A DNA stretch of 64,000 nt, from the NCBI GenBank assembly GCA_014323795.1, contig JACONK010000010.1, positions 1-64,000 on the forward strand, read 5' to 3'. A program made the position numbers and the translations under genes. Positions 1-8,889 of the stretch are shown here, piece after piece (positions within the stretch are counted from its first letter, which is position 1; each line of letters starts with the position of its first letter). Origin of the DNA: Paracoccaceae bacterium (GTDB lineage: Bacteria; Pseudomonadota; Alphaproteobacteria; Rhodobacterales; Rhodobacteraceae). The notes beneath the pieces are model-generated. The model searched no databases and was not told the DNA's origin. It saw only the letters and a program-made list of their open reading frames with translations.

Positions 1-115
1 CTGATTTTGGGAAATGTTTCCTGTTTTCGGCTGTTTTAGGGGATTTCTTCCCTGTTTTGGTCTGTTATCGGGAACATTTTCCTTCCACCAGCCTGTTTCA
101 CAGGATTTTATCCCG
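1..115. repeat. degenerate AT-rich direct repeats at window edge
   Basis: This short stretch is richer in A and T than its surroundings. A unit of about 30 bp starting CTGTTTT and ending TTCC is seen near 20-50 and again near 53-84, with a shorter related copy at 1-21. Runs of GGGAA and TTTCC give the copies weak dyad symmetry. No coding sequence is supported here. The function is unknown and the left boundary lies outside the window. Confidence 0.3.
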
Positions 116-162
116 GTGTGGCGCCCCGCCGCGGGCAGGCCGGTGCCGACACCGGGTGCGAA

Positions 163-285
163 TCATCGCCCCGCACCGGTCCGTTCCGGAATCAGCCCCC
201 GCGGGCTGAACCGCAACGCCAGCAGCAGGATCAGACCCATGGTCATCAGGCGCATGCGGGCGGCACTGGCAAAGAGCGTGACCAT
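163..285 (-). pseudogene. C-terminal fragment of a LivM-like branched-chain amino acid ABC permease
   Basis: A 40-codon open stretch reads MVTLFASAARMR, then MGLILLLALRFSPRGLIPER, and ends at a TGA. A hydrophobic last helix followed by a PRGL motif is typical of the C-terminus of LivM/LivH-type permeases of branched-chain amino acid or urea ABC transporters. The rest of the family (about 300 residues) is absent, because the reading begins directly after the trcR stop. It is best read as a stump left by a deletion. The identification rests on a short segment and could be wrong. Confidence 0.4.
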
Positions 286-314
286 GGCCGGGCCGATGCC
301 CGTGACCGGCCAGC

Positions 315-1073
315 TTATGGCTGCTTGTCCTTGTCGTCCCCGCCGCTTTTGGGCAGGTTGAAGAAACTGTCTGCATCCGCCAGCAGATTTTTCTTGTTAT
401 TCTCTTCCGGCGTATCCGATTCCGTAAGCGTGAAGTTTTCCAGCCCCGAAATGCTGGACGGCAGGCGTGCTTCGGGCTCCATCGACAGGGACTGTTCAGT
501 GGAAACGAGCTTCATCCGCTCTTCATCGGATATCATCTTGCCCTCCCGTTCCGCCTTTGTGGTGGCCTTGGCGACAGCCGCGTCAAGTTCCGTCTGCCTG
601 CACAGCCCCAGTGCCACCGGGTCGATGGGCTGGATGTTGGCGATGTTCCAATGGGTGCGTTCGCGTATTGACCGGATTGTCGGCTTCGTGGTGCCCACGA
701 GCCTGGATATCTGGCTGTCCGATAGTTCCGGCTGGAATTTGGCCAGCCAAAGAATAGCCGCAGGCCGGTCCTGACGTTTCGACAGCGGCGTATAGCGCGG
801 GCCGCGCCGCTTCTGTTCCCCTTCAGCCGCCGGGTTGTATTTCAGTTGCAGTTTGTGTTTGGGGTCGTCTTCACCTTTCCTAATCTCTTCCGCGGTCAGC
901 TGGTTGTTTGTGATCGGGTCAAACCCCTTGATTCCCTGGCCAACCTCACCGTCGGCGATGCCCGTCACCTCCAGCTCGTGTAAACCGCAGAAATCCGATA
1001 TCTGCCTGAACGTCAGCGTGGTGTTATCGACCAGCCAAACGGCGGTGGCCTTTGCCATAATGGGAAGTGCCAT
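315..1073 (-). CDS. trcR: DUF1013 / TrcR-type cell-cycle transcriptional regulator
   Basis: The 252-residue product begins MALPIMAKATAVWLVDNTTL and contains the conserved FCGLHELEVTGIADGEV block, followed by a helix-turn-helix-like segment (SDSQISRLVGTTKPTIRSI). This is the DUF1013 family, which in Rhodobacter-type alphaproteobacteria includes the regulator TrcR. The start at 1073 is preferred over an upstream in-frame start at 1118 because AGAGGA lies 7 bases before the ATG. The C-terminal third is charged and probably disordered. It is a cytoplasmic DNA-binding protein of core alphaproteobacterial type. Family membership is confident; the exact regulon cannot be read here. Confidence 0.85.
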   Translation of the reverse strand: MALPIMAKATAVWLVDNTTLTFRQISDFCGLHELEVTGIADGEVGQGIKGFDPITNNQLTAEEIRKGEDDPKHKLQLKYNPAAEGEQKRRGPRYTPLSKRQDRPAAILWLAKFQPELSDSQISRLVGTTKPTIRSIRERTHWNIANIQPIDPVALGLCRQTELDAAVAKATTKAEREGKMISDEERMKLVSTEQSLSMEPEARLPSSISGLENFTLTESDTPEENNKKNLLADADSFFNLPKSGGDDKDKQP

Positions 1074-1250
1074 GTGCGTGTCCTCTGAATAAGCCTTATC
1101 CCTCGCGGTGCCCGGCATCCCGCTTTGGGAAATTCACCCCGTCATATAGTCAGGGATCAGGGGAATGGGAAGTCCTGAATACTTCGGCTGCCCGCCGGGT
1201 TGGCGATGGCCTGGCGGGCCTGTGACCCTTATGAACCCGCACCGGAAGGT

Positions 1251-2123
1251 TTACCGTATCCTGAGCTTCGGGTTCAGGGCATCATTCAGCCCATCGCCCA
1301 CCAGCGAAATACAGAGCACCGTGACAAAGATACAAAGCCCGGGAAGTGTCACCGTGTAGCCCGCGTCCAGGATATACTGCCGGTTTGATCCGATGATTTG
1401 GCCCCAGCTCACCACGTTCGGGTCGGTAAGGCCGAGAAAACTCAGCCCCGCTTCGAACAGTATCGCACTGCCAACCATAAGGGCTGCCTGCACGATAATC
1501 GGCGGCAGGGCATTTGGCAGAATGACGGAAAACATGATACGGTGCGGCGGGGTGCCGGTGGCACGGGCGGCCATAACGAATTCAAGTTCCCGTATCCGCA
1601 TGAATTCGGCCCGTGTTATTCGCGCTACGGCGGTCCAGCTGACAATTCCGATGGCGAAAGTGATGATCGGGAGTGATGCACCGAAAAGTGCCACGATAAC
1701 CATAGAGAACAGGAGCGTCGGCAAGACCTGGAAGAATTCTGTCATGCGCATCAGCACATCTTCCACCCAGCCGCGGTAGAAACCGGCGAGCGCACCAATG
1801 CCGACGCCAATCCCTGCGGATATGAAAGCGGCGGAGAACCCGATCATGATCGATACCCGCGCCCCTCCGATGATCTGCGCCAGCATATCCCGGCCCAGAT
1901 AGTCGGTGCCGAGCGTGAACCCGTCCGCACCGGGCGGGGAAAACGGTGCCCAGACCATCTCGAACGGGTCGGTGGGGTAGAGAAATGGCCCGAATATCGC
2001 GGCGAGCACGATCAGGGAAAGTATAACCAGCGCGATCATCGCCGCGGAGTTACGGCAGAAGCGGCCGAGGCTTTCGGCCAGCGGTGATTGCGCAGCGACT
2101 GTGGCCCGATCCGGATTGCTCAT
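1251..2123 (-). CDS. peptide/nickel-type ABC transporter permease (DppC-like)
   Basis: The 290-residue inner-membrane protein has an N-terminal anchor (MIALVILSLIVLAAIFGPFL), the family signature GTDYLGRDMLAQIIGGARVS, and the permease EAA-loop region (ARATGTPPHRIMFSVILPNA) that contacts the ATPase. It forms the second permease of an oligopeptide-type importer together with the gene ending at 2120, whose end it overlaps by 4 bp. The pair plus the binding protein at 3165 form an operon on the minus strand. No cognate ATPase gene follows: the next gene downstream is trcR. Substrate cannot be assigned from the sequence. Confidence 0.9.
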   Translation of the reverse strand: MSNPDRATVAAQSPLAESLGRFCRNSAAMIALVILSLIVLAAIFGPFLYPTDPFEMVWAPFSPPGADGFTLGTDYLGRDMLAQIIGGARVSIMIGFSAAFISAGIGVGIGALAGFYRGWVEDVLMRMTEFFQVLPTLLFSMVIVALFGASLPIITFAIGIVSWTAVARITRAEFMRIRELEFVMAARATGTPPHRIMFSVILPNALPPIIVQAALMVGSAILFEAGLSFLGLTDPNVVSWGQIIGSNRQYILDAGYTVTLPGLCIFVTVLCISLVGDGLNDALNPKLRIR

Positions 2124-3100
2124 GCTGATTTCCTCAGGCGCGGGTCGATGATGCGCAGGGCCATGTCTGTCACCAGGTTGCCGATGATTACTACAAGGGC
2201 GGAACAGAAAAGGATGCCCAGGATTGTCGGCGTGTCCCGTGCGATGATTGACTGAAAGGCTAGCGTGCCGAGCCCGGGCCAGCTAAAGACCGCTTCCACC
2301 AGCACAGCCCCGGACATCACGGCAGAGAACTGCAGACCTGCCAGCGTAACCACCGGGGACAAGGCGTTTTTCAACGCGTGGCGATAGACAACCGTGTTTT
2401 CCGGCAAACCCTTGGCATAGGCTGTTCGCACATAGTCAGTGCGCAGTTGTTCCAGCATCGTGGCCCGCGTGAGGCGGGAGTAGAGCGCGAGGAAGACACT
2501 CGCCAGCGTCACCATCGGCAGCACCAGGTGCCTGAGTATGTCGAGCACCTGAACAATGAAACCGCCTGTCACCGTGACGTCGCGCATACCCGCAACCGGG
2601 AAAATCTGGATGTGCAGGGAAAATGCAATCAACAGCAGGATACCTGTCCAGAATACCGGGGCAGAATATCCGAAAAGGGCAAGGAAGGTGACCGACAGGG
2701 ACGCCACACCGTTGGGCTTTTGCGCCGATATCACCCCCAGAACCACCCCCGCAACCAGCGCCAGGATTTGCGCCGTGAACACCAGCAGCAGCGTCGCGGG
2801 CAGGCGCTGCAGGATCAGATCAGTTACCGGCATGTTGTAGAAGAAAGAGTAGCCGAGGTCGCCCTGCGCTATGTTGCCGATATAGCGGCCAAGTTGCACC
2901 GGAAAGGGCTGGTCAAGCCCGTAGTCATGGCGAATCCGGTCCAATATTTCGGCATCCGCACCACCGTTGGCTTGCGCAATCGTATCGGCCACGTCGCCGG
3001 GTGCCAGGTGCATCATCGAAAAGTTCAGCACGACGACGGCCAGCAGCAGGATGGCTGCATAAAATACGCGGACTATGAAAACACCTGGAAATGCCACCAC
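2120..3100 (-). CDS. peptide/nickel-type ABC transporter permease (DppB-like)
   Basis: The 326-residue membrane protein opens with a hydrophobic helix ending in the MMHLAPGDVADTIA block typical of DppB/OppB N-termini. It carries the EAA-loop region (VRTAYAKGLPENTVVYRHAL) and at least five further membrane segments, and ends IIDPRLRKSA as the family does. It lies between the binding protein gene (64-base gap) and the DppC-like gene (4-bp ATGA overlap), which supports translational coupling. It is the first permease of the importer, located in the inner membrane. No lesion is seen. Confidence 0.9.
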   Translation of the reverse strand: MVAFPGVFIVRVFYAAILLLAVVVLNFSMMHLAPGDVADTIAQANGGADAEILDRIRHDYGLDQPFPVQLGRYIGNIAQGDLGYSFFYNMPVTDLILQRLPATLLLVFTAQILALVAGVVLGVISAQKPNGVASLSVTFLALFGYSAPVFWTGILLLIAFSLHIQIFPVAGMRDVTVTGGFIVQVLDILRHLVLPMVTLASVFLALYSRLTRATMLEQLRTDYVRTAYAKGLPENTVVYRHALKNALSPVVTLAGLQFSAVMSGAVLVEAVFSWPGLGTLAFQSIIARDTPTILGILFCSALVVIIGNLVTDMALRIIDPRLRKSA

Positions 3101-3164
3101 AGGCCCCCCGGTTTAGATACGCACGGTACGAAATCCTGCCGCACACGGCCTTAAGCTGCCCGAA

Positions 3165-4736
3165 TCACTCTCTCAGGTAGACGAGGTCGAGTGGCGAAGA
3201 CGTCGCCCAGATACCCAGGGGCGGGTTGCCGACCCTGTCAGAATAAACCGTGTGATAGGGCAGGGTGTTGATGTGGTAGACCGGCAGCTCATCCGCGATA
3301 ATCTGCTGGTATTCCGCATAAAGCACCTTGCGCTTTTCCGGGTTCAATTCAACGGCGGCCATCGACGCCAGCGCATCCACGCGGGCGTTTGAGTACCCTT
3401 GGGTGTTCGACCACACACCTTTTGCGATGTTGGAACTGTCGTAGGTCCGGTGTACGCCGATCACCGGGTCACCCCAATTAAAGACCGTGTCCCAGGACAG
3501 GTCAAAGTCCATGGTAGCCATCTTTCTGGCCCAGGTCGGGAAATCGGCAGAGGTGCGGATTTCTGCCTCGATACCCACTTTCCCGAGCGCGGCTTTCACG
3601 TATTCCACCTGCGGCTTCACGTCCGGCCAGCCGAAGTCAATCGTCAGGTTAAAACGCTTGTCGCCGTTCATCGGATAGCCGGCCTCATCAAGCAGTTCGG
3701 CTGCCTTTTCAAGGTCGAGTGCATAGTCGTATTGTTCAGCATAAAACGGGCTGTCCGGATGGATACCGGTAGTGGAATTCGCCGCTGTGCCCTGCATCAG
3801 TGCCTTGTGGATGAAGTTCTTGTCCACCGCATAGGCAATCGCCTTGCGTACGCGCACATCGGCGAGCGGGCCTTTGGTGGTGTTCATCGCCAGCCAGTCA
3901 AGCGGCCCGATGCCGCCATAGCCCTCATCAGTCACCGTCAGGCCGTCGACTTTCTTCAGGCGATTAATGATCCGGGGCAGGGATTCGAATGCACCCAGGT
4001 GCAATTCCCCGTTTTCATAGGCGATCGCACGGGCGGCCGGGTCGGTGATGATACGCAGCACGATCCGGTCAAGATACGGGCGACCATCCATGAAAAAATC
4101 GTCGAAACGCTCCAGGATCACGTGTTCGCCGTTCTTGAACTCGACAAGTTTGAACGGGCCCGAGCCGACAACGTTTTTGTTGTTGCGCGGGTGGGTTTTG
4201 ACATTTGTGATCTCACCTTCGCCGTAGATGTGTTTCGGGATAATCGACATCAGCTGCCCGGACATCGCCAGCATCAGTGCCGGGTGCGGTCGGCTCAGCT
4301 TCAGCACAGCAGTGTGTGCGTCCGGTGTTTTCACGGATTCGACCGGGGCAAACATGGATTTGAACGGGTGGTTCGCCTTGATCACATCAACCGAAAACGC
4401 CACGTCTTCAGACGTAATCGGTTGCCCGTCGTGAAACTTCGCGGTCTTGCGCAGGTTCAGCGTGACGCTCAGCCCGTCTTCACTGACTTCCCAGCTCTCG
4501 GCCAAGTAAGGTTGCGGCTCCCAGTTTTCATCATAACGCAGCGGCGAGGCAAAAATCTGGGCACCGGGGTAGCCCGTCACAATGCCCGATTGCACCGCGG
4601 AATTGAGGTTGCGCACGTTGGTGTTCAACACGGACACCAGCGTTCCACCCTTCCTGGGCTCTTCCGCCCGCACACCGGTTGCCGCAGTGGCGGCAAGCAC
4701 GGCCCCGATGGCCAGACCCTTGAAAAAGAATCTCAT
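3165..4736 (-). CDS. ABC transporter substrate-binding protein, SBP_bac_5 family
   Basis: The 523-residue periplasmic protein has a Sec signal peptide (MRFFFKGLAIGAVLAATAAT, cleavage near ATGVRA-EEP). It has the family-5 extracellular binding fold, visible in WEVSEDGLSVTLNLRKTAKF and FHDGQPITSEDVAFS. The start at 4736 is chosen because AGGGAG lies 6-8 bases upstream; an in-frame ATG at 4754 would place extra charged residues before the signal peptide. It is first in the operon with the two permeases. Family 5 members bind peptides, nickel, opines or related solutes. The sequence does not decide between these. Confidence 0.9.
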   Translation of the reverse strand: MRFFFKGLAIGAVLAATAATGVRAEEPRKGGTLVSVLNTNVRNLNSAVQSGIVTGYPGAQIFASPLRYDENWEPQPYLAESWEVSEDGLSVTLNLRKTAKFHDGQPITSEDVAFSVDVIKANHPFKSMFAPVESVKTPDAHTAVLKLSRPHPALMLAMSGQLMSIIPKHIYGEGEITNVKTHPRNNKNVVGSGPFKLVEFKNGEHVILERFDDFFMDGRPYLDRIVLRIITDPAARAIAYENGELHLGAFESLPRIINRLKKVDGLTVTDEGYGGIGPLDWLAMNTTKGPLADVRVRKAIAYAVDKNFIHKALMQGTAANSTTGIHPDSPFYAEQYDYALDLEKAAELLDEAGYPMNGDKRFNLTIDFGWPDVKPQVEYVKAALGKVGIEAEIRTSADFPTWARKMATMDFDLSWDTVFNWGDPVIGVHRTYDSSNIAKGVWSNTQGYSNARVDALASMAAVELNPEKRKVLYAEYQQIIADELPVYHINTLPYHTVYSDRVGNPPLGIWATSSPLDLVYLRE

Positions 4737-5379
4737 TAATATCTCCCTGTTCATACGAGAAATTTTCCCACGGATAACACCTTAACCATCGCCCCGGCCC
4801 GGTCAAATGGAATTTCCCTGTTGCCGCCAGATATTGGCAGGTCGCCTTGTGCGGTAAAAACAGGCAGGCCGTGCATCGGGTGATCACTCACGGTGCGTAT
4901 TGCGCAGCGGGATGTCATCGATGCCTGGATCGATGAAGGATTTTATCCGGTCTTCAAGCGGCACAGTCATGTTGCACGGCCATGTTGCACGGCGGCCCGC
5001 CTTCCGGATGGGTGAGGATATCCCGGTAGCCGTGGCGGAACATCACGCACATCCGCGCCGGGCTGGCGCGCACAAATCGGCGGGATGCGATCCACCCGGC
5101 ACTGAGTTGTGCCCGCCCGCTGTCTTTGACATCTGTTGGTGCGGCTGTGATATCTGCGCCCATGCGCACAAGCTTTTCATCGGCCCCGGCGTTCAGCAGC
5201 ACCTCTTTGTTGGAAAAGTGCATATAGGGCGCGTTATGGCTGACATCCGCAGGTCGCCGTTGTGGCAGAGCTTGCCAGTGCCTGTATTGCGCAGTATCCC
5301 CTGTATCGACAAGGCCACCATCCGGCCAGGGGATATATTGTATCAATACAACATATCTGCCTGACTCCGCCCTGTTCCA
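4737..5379. other. intergenic region without a confident gene
   Basis: This 643-bp gap separates the ABC operon from the MGMT-like gene. The minus strand holds an open stretch at 4954-5346 and a second short one at about 4888-4971 (MTVPLEDRIKSFIDPGIDD) in another frame. Together they look like the decayed end of a gene, but no family is recognised. A near-duplication of CATGTTGCACGGC occurs at about 4970-4993. The promoter of the transporter operon should lie near 4740-4850. Confidence 0.4.
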
Positions 5380-5790
5380 TCAACCTGCCGCTTCCAGACC
5401 GCGCCGGACTTCAATGAATTCCGGGCCGCTTGAGAGTTTTTTCGCAAGCGGCGATTTGGGGTCAACCACCCGCCAGAATGGTGTGATGTTCGCAGCGGGT
5501 TTGCCGGCTTGCATCTCGTCAAGGGCCGCTTCCGCAACGATGCGCAAGAATATGGATGTAGAGACCGGGCAAGTCCCGTCGGCCCCGTTTTCTTCTGCGA
5601 GCGATTTGCGCAACTCAACGATATCCAGCACCGTTCCGGGAGGAATTTCGTTTATTTTCTCCTTAAGCAGACGCGGGCTTGCGATAAAGAGTCTTTGCCC
5701 GGGCCCGAATCCTGCAAACCTCTTTTCCAGCTCTGCAACATGGGGTGGCTTGCCGCCTTCCAGTTTCTCGGCCCACGTTGTCCTTGCCAT
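5380..5790 (-). CDS. MGMT/alkyltransferase-like protein lacking the active cysteine
   Basis: The 136-residue protein begins MARTTWAEKLEGGKPPHVAE. It matches a small MGMT-like family with the block GADGTCPVSTSIFLRIVAEA and the motif TPFWRVVDPKSPLAKKLSSG. In O6-methylguanine methyltransferase the equivalent motif is PCHRVV with the alkyl-accepting cysteine. Here the cysteine position is Phe, so it cannot act as a suicide alkyltransferase and more likely binds DNA in the way ATL proteins do (inference). The ATG at 5790 is preferred over a GTG nine bases upstream because of an AAGG site at suitable distance. A 52-codon gene ends 11 bp upstream on the same strand. Confidence 0.7.
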   Translation of the reverse strand: MARTTWAEKLEGGKPPHVAELEKRFAGFGPGQRLFIASPRLLKEKINEIPPGTVLDIVELRKSLAEENGADGTCPVSTSIFLRIVAEAALDEMQAGKPAANITPFWRVVDPKSPLAKKLSSGPEFIEVRRGLEAAG

Positions 5791-5801
5791 GATGTGCACC
5801 T

Positions 5802-5960
5802 TCAGTTTGTCTTCGCAAAGGCTTGCGCAAGATCATTAATGACCCTCGTTCGGTGTGCACTCGCGTCTTTGGGAAGGGTCAGGGCCCACCCGAAGACGCC
5901 GATACGGCACAGGGCAAGGGCTCCGATTACCCGGTATATCCAATGCCAATTCTCTGCCAT
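5802..5960 (-). CDS. small membrane-associated protein, 52 aa, unknown function
   Basis: This short frame starts with an ATG preceded by GAGGAACC. It encodes MAENWHWIYRVIGALALCRI and continues through a single hydrophobic segment to a polar C-terminus (PKDASAHRTRVINDLAQAFA). The stop lies 11 bp before the MGMT-like gene, so the two are probably co-transcribed. A good ribosome-binding site, one membrane helix and tight spacing support a real gene. No function can be assigned. Confidence 0.55.
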   Translation of the reverse strand: MAENWHWIYRVIGALALCRIGVFGWALTLPKDASAHRTRVINDLAQAFAKTN

Positions 5961-6140
5961 GAAGGTTCCTCTTCCCGGTTACGCGGCTATGATTACCGAA
6001 TCGGGATTTCGGTTTTAGTGTGTGCGTTTGTGGATAATGTCAAAAGATTTTCCCGAACCGGCGGTGTCATGGTGATATCTCCGCTTGTAAAATCCGCCTG
6101 CGGCGACCCAGGCTGATGCGAATCTGCCGGAAAGCCTGAA

Positions 6141-7781
6141 ATGACCATCACCATCTATTCTGCCCGCAAGGTAATTACCATGAATCCGGTACGGCCGAAT
6201 GTCACCCATGTCGCCGTGCGCGACGGCATCATCCTGGGGGCCGGAAGTCCGGAAGAGCTTGCGGGTTTCGGCGACTACACGCTTGATGACCGCTTTGATG
6301 ACAAGGTGCTTATGCCCGGCTTCGTGGAAGGCCATGCCCATACGATGGAAGGCTCACTTTGGTCCCACACCTATTGCGGCTGGTTTGCCCGCACCGACCC
6401 GAACGGCAGGGTCTGGCCGGGGGTAAAAACGATCGACGGCGTCCTGGAACGGCTCAGGCAGGCGGGCGCACAGCTCACCGACCCGGAGGCTCCGCTGCCG
6501 GGATGGCATTTCGACCCGATCTACATGGGCAACACCAAGGTCACGCGCCGGCAGCTCGACCGCGTGTCTGTGGCGCGGCCCATCGGTGTGATGCACGCCT
6601 CGGGTCATATCATGAACTTCAACTCCAGGGCGTTGGCCCTGGCGGGCCTGCTGAAACCCGGTATCAGCCATCCGGGGATTCCGCTCGGCACCGACGGCCT
6701 GCCCACGGGGGAACTGCGCGGGCCGGATGCTTACCTGCCCGTGGCACCTTACACCGGCTTTTCCCGCGATGCGCTCGCGGTGGATGAAAGTGGCCTGTGT
6801 GCCTTTGGCAAACTCTGTGTGCGGACCGGAACCACTACGGTCACCGATCTCGCCGCCCGGCTGACAGACGATGCCGTACCAATGATGCTTCGTGTTACCG
6901 GTGCCGCGACCTATCCTGCCCGCGTGGTTCCATTACGCTTTTCCCTTGGCGTCACGCCGGAGCAGCTGATTGCCCATGTCGAGGAGCTGGCCGGAAAATC
7001 CACCGACCGACTGAGGATGGGAAAGATCAAGGTGATCGCTGATGGGTCCATTCAGGGGTTTTCCGCCCGCCTGCGCCCGCCTGGCTACTATAACGGCGCG
7101 GAGAACGGGCTTTGGTATATCACGCCGGACCATATGGCGGAAATCTACGAACGTGCGCTCGCCAAAGGTATCCACGTCCACACGCATACCAACGGCGATC
7201 AGGCAACCGACCTGGCACTCGATACCATGGAAACAGCCCTGCGCAAGCACCCGGGTTATGATCACCGCTTCACGCTGCAGCACTGTCAGTTGGCCGACGC
7301 GGCGCAGTTCCGGCGGATGGCGAAACTCGGGATGTGCGTGAATCTCTTTGCCAACCACCACTTCTACTGGGGGGACGAGCATTTTCGCCTGACTGTCGGG
7401 CCGGAACGGGCGGAACGGATGAACGCCTGCCGCACGGCACTCGATACCGGGGTGCCGATGGCGATCCATTCCGATGCGCCGGTCACGCCGCTCGGGCCGC
7501 TCTTCACCGCCTGGTGCGCGGTCAACCGGATCACGGCGAGCGGGCGCACCCAGGGCACATACGAAAAGATCACGGTGGCAGAGGCCCTTTATGCGATCAC
7601 GCTCGGCGCGGCCTATACCCTGCATCTGGACGCGGAGATCGGCTCCATTGAGGCGGGCAAAAAAGCCGACTTCGCCGTTCTGGAAGAAGACCCGCGGGAG
7701 GTTGCGCCGGAGCTTATCAAGGATGTGGGCGTCTGGGGTACCGTGCAAGGCGGACGCATCTTCGCGGCGGCCGACCTGTGA
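6141..7781 (+). CDS. amidohydrolase, YtcJ-like (Amidohydro_3)
   Basis: The 546-residue metal-dependent hydrolase has the N-terminal beta-sandwich start (MTITIYSARKVITMNP) and the first metal ligands in GFVEGHAHTMEG. It then has HVHTHTNGDQATDLALD, a further His in FTLQHCQLAD, and the metal-binding Asp in HSDAPVTPLGP. The C-terminus IEAGKKADFAVLEEDP is typical of the amidohydrolase superfamily. The gene overlaps the following GTPase gene by 4 bp (GTGA), so the two are translationally coupled. YtcJ-type enzymes hydrolyse amide or formyl bonds of varied small molecules; the substrate is not evident. Confidence 0.88.
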   Translation: MTITIYSARKVITMNPVRPNVTHVAVRDGIILGAGSPEELAGFGDYTLDDRFDDKVLMPGFVEGHAHTMEGSLWSHTYCGWFARTDPNGRVWPGVKTIDGVLERLRQAGAQLTDPEAPLPGWHFDPIYMGNTKVTRRQLDRVSVARPIGVMHASGHIMNFNSRALALAGLLKPGISHPGIPLGTDGLPTGELRGPDAYLPVAPYTGFSRDALAVDESGLCAFGKLCVRTGTTTVTDLAARLTDDAVPMMLRVTGAATYPARVVPLRFSLGVTPEQLIAHVEELAGKSTDRLRMGKIKVIADGSIQGFSARLRPPGYYNGAENGLWYITPDHMAEIYERALAKGIHVHTHTNGDQATDLALDTMETALRKHPGYDHRFTLQHCQLADAAQFRRMAKLGMCVNLFANHHFYWGDEHFRLTVGPERAERMNACRTALDTGVPMAIHSDAPVTPLGPLFTAWCAVNRITASGRTQGTYEKITVAEALYAITLGAAYTLHLDAEIGSIEAGKKADFAVLEEDPREVAPELIKDVGVWGTVQGGRIFAAADL

Positions 7782-8671
7782 ACCTGCCGGTTACCATCAT
7801 CGGCGGTTACCTGGGTGCCGGGAAAACGACGCTGGTCAATTACCTGCTGCGCAACGCCGGTGGCTTGCGGCTTGCCGTTCTGGTCAACGAGTTCGGAACG
7901 CTGCCCATTGACGAACATCTCATTGAAGCGCGGGATGGCCGCATGGTCTCTGTCGTCGGGGGCTGCGTCTGCTGTGCCTATGGCGACGATATGGCGGCTG
8001 CGATGATGGACTTGCGCAGGCTTGCTCCGCGCCCCGATCACGTGGTGATCGAAGCTTCCGGCGTGGCACTGCCTGCCTCTGTCGCGGGTACAGTGTCGCT
8101 TCTGCAAGGCTTCAGCGTGGACGGGATCGTGGTGCTGGTGGATGCTGAAACGGTGCAGGGTAACGCAGCCCACAAATATATGGGCGACACGGTCACGCGG
8201 CAATTGGCACAGGCGGACCTTGTTGTGCTGAACAAAACTGACCTTGTGGCGGACCCGGCCGCCGTGACGGGATTTGTGCAGGGCCACACCTCAGCCCCCA
8301 TCGTGCCGGCTACCGGAGGCGAGGTTCCTTCTGCGGTGCTGCTGCGGGCCTTCCCGAACCCGACACTGACCGGACCGGCCCATGTGGTTTCCGTTTACCG
8401 CACACTCTCCATCCCCGCCGACACGCCGATGGACCCCCGGGCCACAGCGGCCGTGCTGGCCAGTGCCGATCTCGGCATCCTGCGCGCCAAAGGATTTGTG
8501 CAGGACGCTGCCGGCCGATGCCATGCTATCCAGTGCGTTGCCCGCCGCGCAAGCGTGATGCCCGCTGCCCCGGACGCCTCCCTGGGGCTCGTTGCTATCG
8601 GTTTGGGGGATACATTTGACGCGCCCAAAATCCGTGCTGCTCTTGCTATGGCCTGTGTGGCGCGGGTTTAG
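7778..8671 (+). CDS. CobW/COG0523-family metal-chaperone GTPase
   Basis: The 297-residue protein begins VNLPVTIIGGYLGAGKTTLV with the P-loop GGYLGAGKTT. It has the COG0523 metal-binding CxCC motif in VVGGCVCCAYGDD, and NKTD as the guanine-specificity motif. The start is a GTG within the last codons of the amidohydrolase gene. COG0523 proteins hydrolyse GTP and deliver or insert zinc, cobalt or iron. The tight coupling to a metal-dependent amidohydrolase suggests it metallates that partner, which is inference from context. The C-terminal CobW_C domain is short but present. Confidence 0.88.
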   Translation: MNLPVTIIGGYLGAGKTTLVNYLLRNAGGLRLAVLVNEFGTLPIDEHLIEARDGRMVSVVGGCVCCAYGDDMAAAMMDLRRLAPRPDHVVIEASGVALPASVAGTVSLLQGFSVDGIVVLVDAETVQGNAAHKYMGDTVTRQLAQADLVVLNKTDLVADPAAVTGFVQGHTSAPIVPATGGEVPSAVLLRAFPNPTLTGPAHVVSVYRTLSIPADTPMDPRATAAVLASADLGILRAKGFVQDAAGRCHAIQCVARRASVMPAAPDASLGLVAIGLGDTFDAPKIRAALAMACVARV

Positions 8672-8889
8672 GCTTCTGCCCTTTTTCGGTTCAGGAATAT
8701 CCCGCAGGGCAGCACCCGCCTGCCGGGGTGTGCAAAAGACGAATTGACATCGGAACCGGTGGCGGGGCGGGTTGTGGCGGTTGATTTCGCCGCCGCGGAC
8801 AGATTTGGGCCCAAAACCCTGCAGCTCGTCCGGAAGGGATATTTTTGGATGCGGAATTCTGGTTCTGCGGCACCGGGCCGGACGCGGCA

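Noticed and set aside
91-106. parS-like half site (TGTTTCAC) near the window start
   Set aside because: Only one half matches the ParB site; the second half is not complementary.
3399-4739. 446-codon plus-strand open frame
   Set aside because: It lies wholly antisense to the substrate-binding protein gene, has Arg/His-rich shadow composition and no family match.
4954-5346. 130-codon minus-strand frame between the ABC operon and the MGMT-like gene
   Set aside because: No recognised family, poor start signal and a likely frame change near the 3' end; kept only as an intergenic note.
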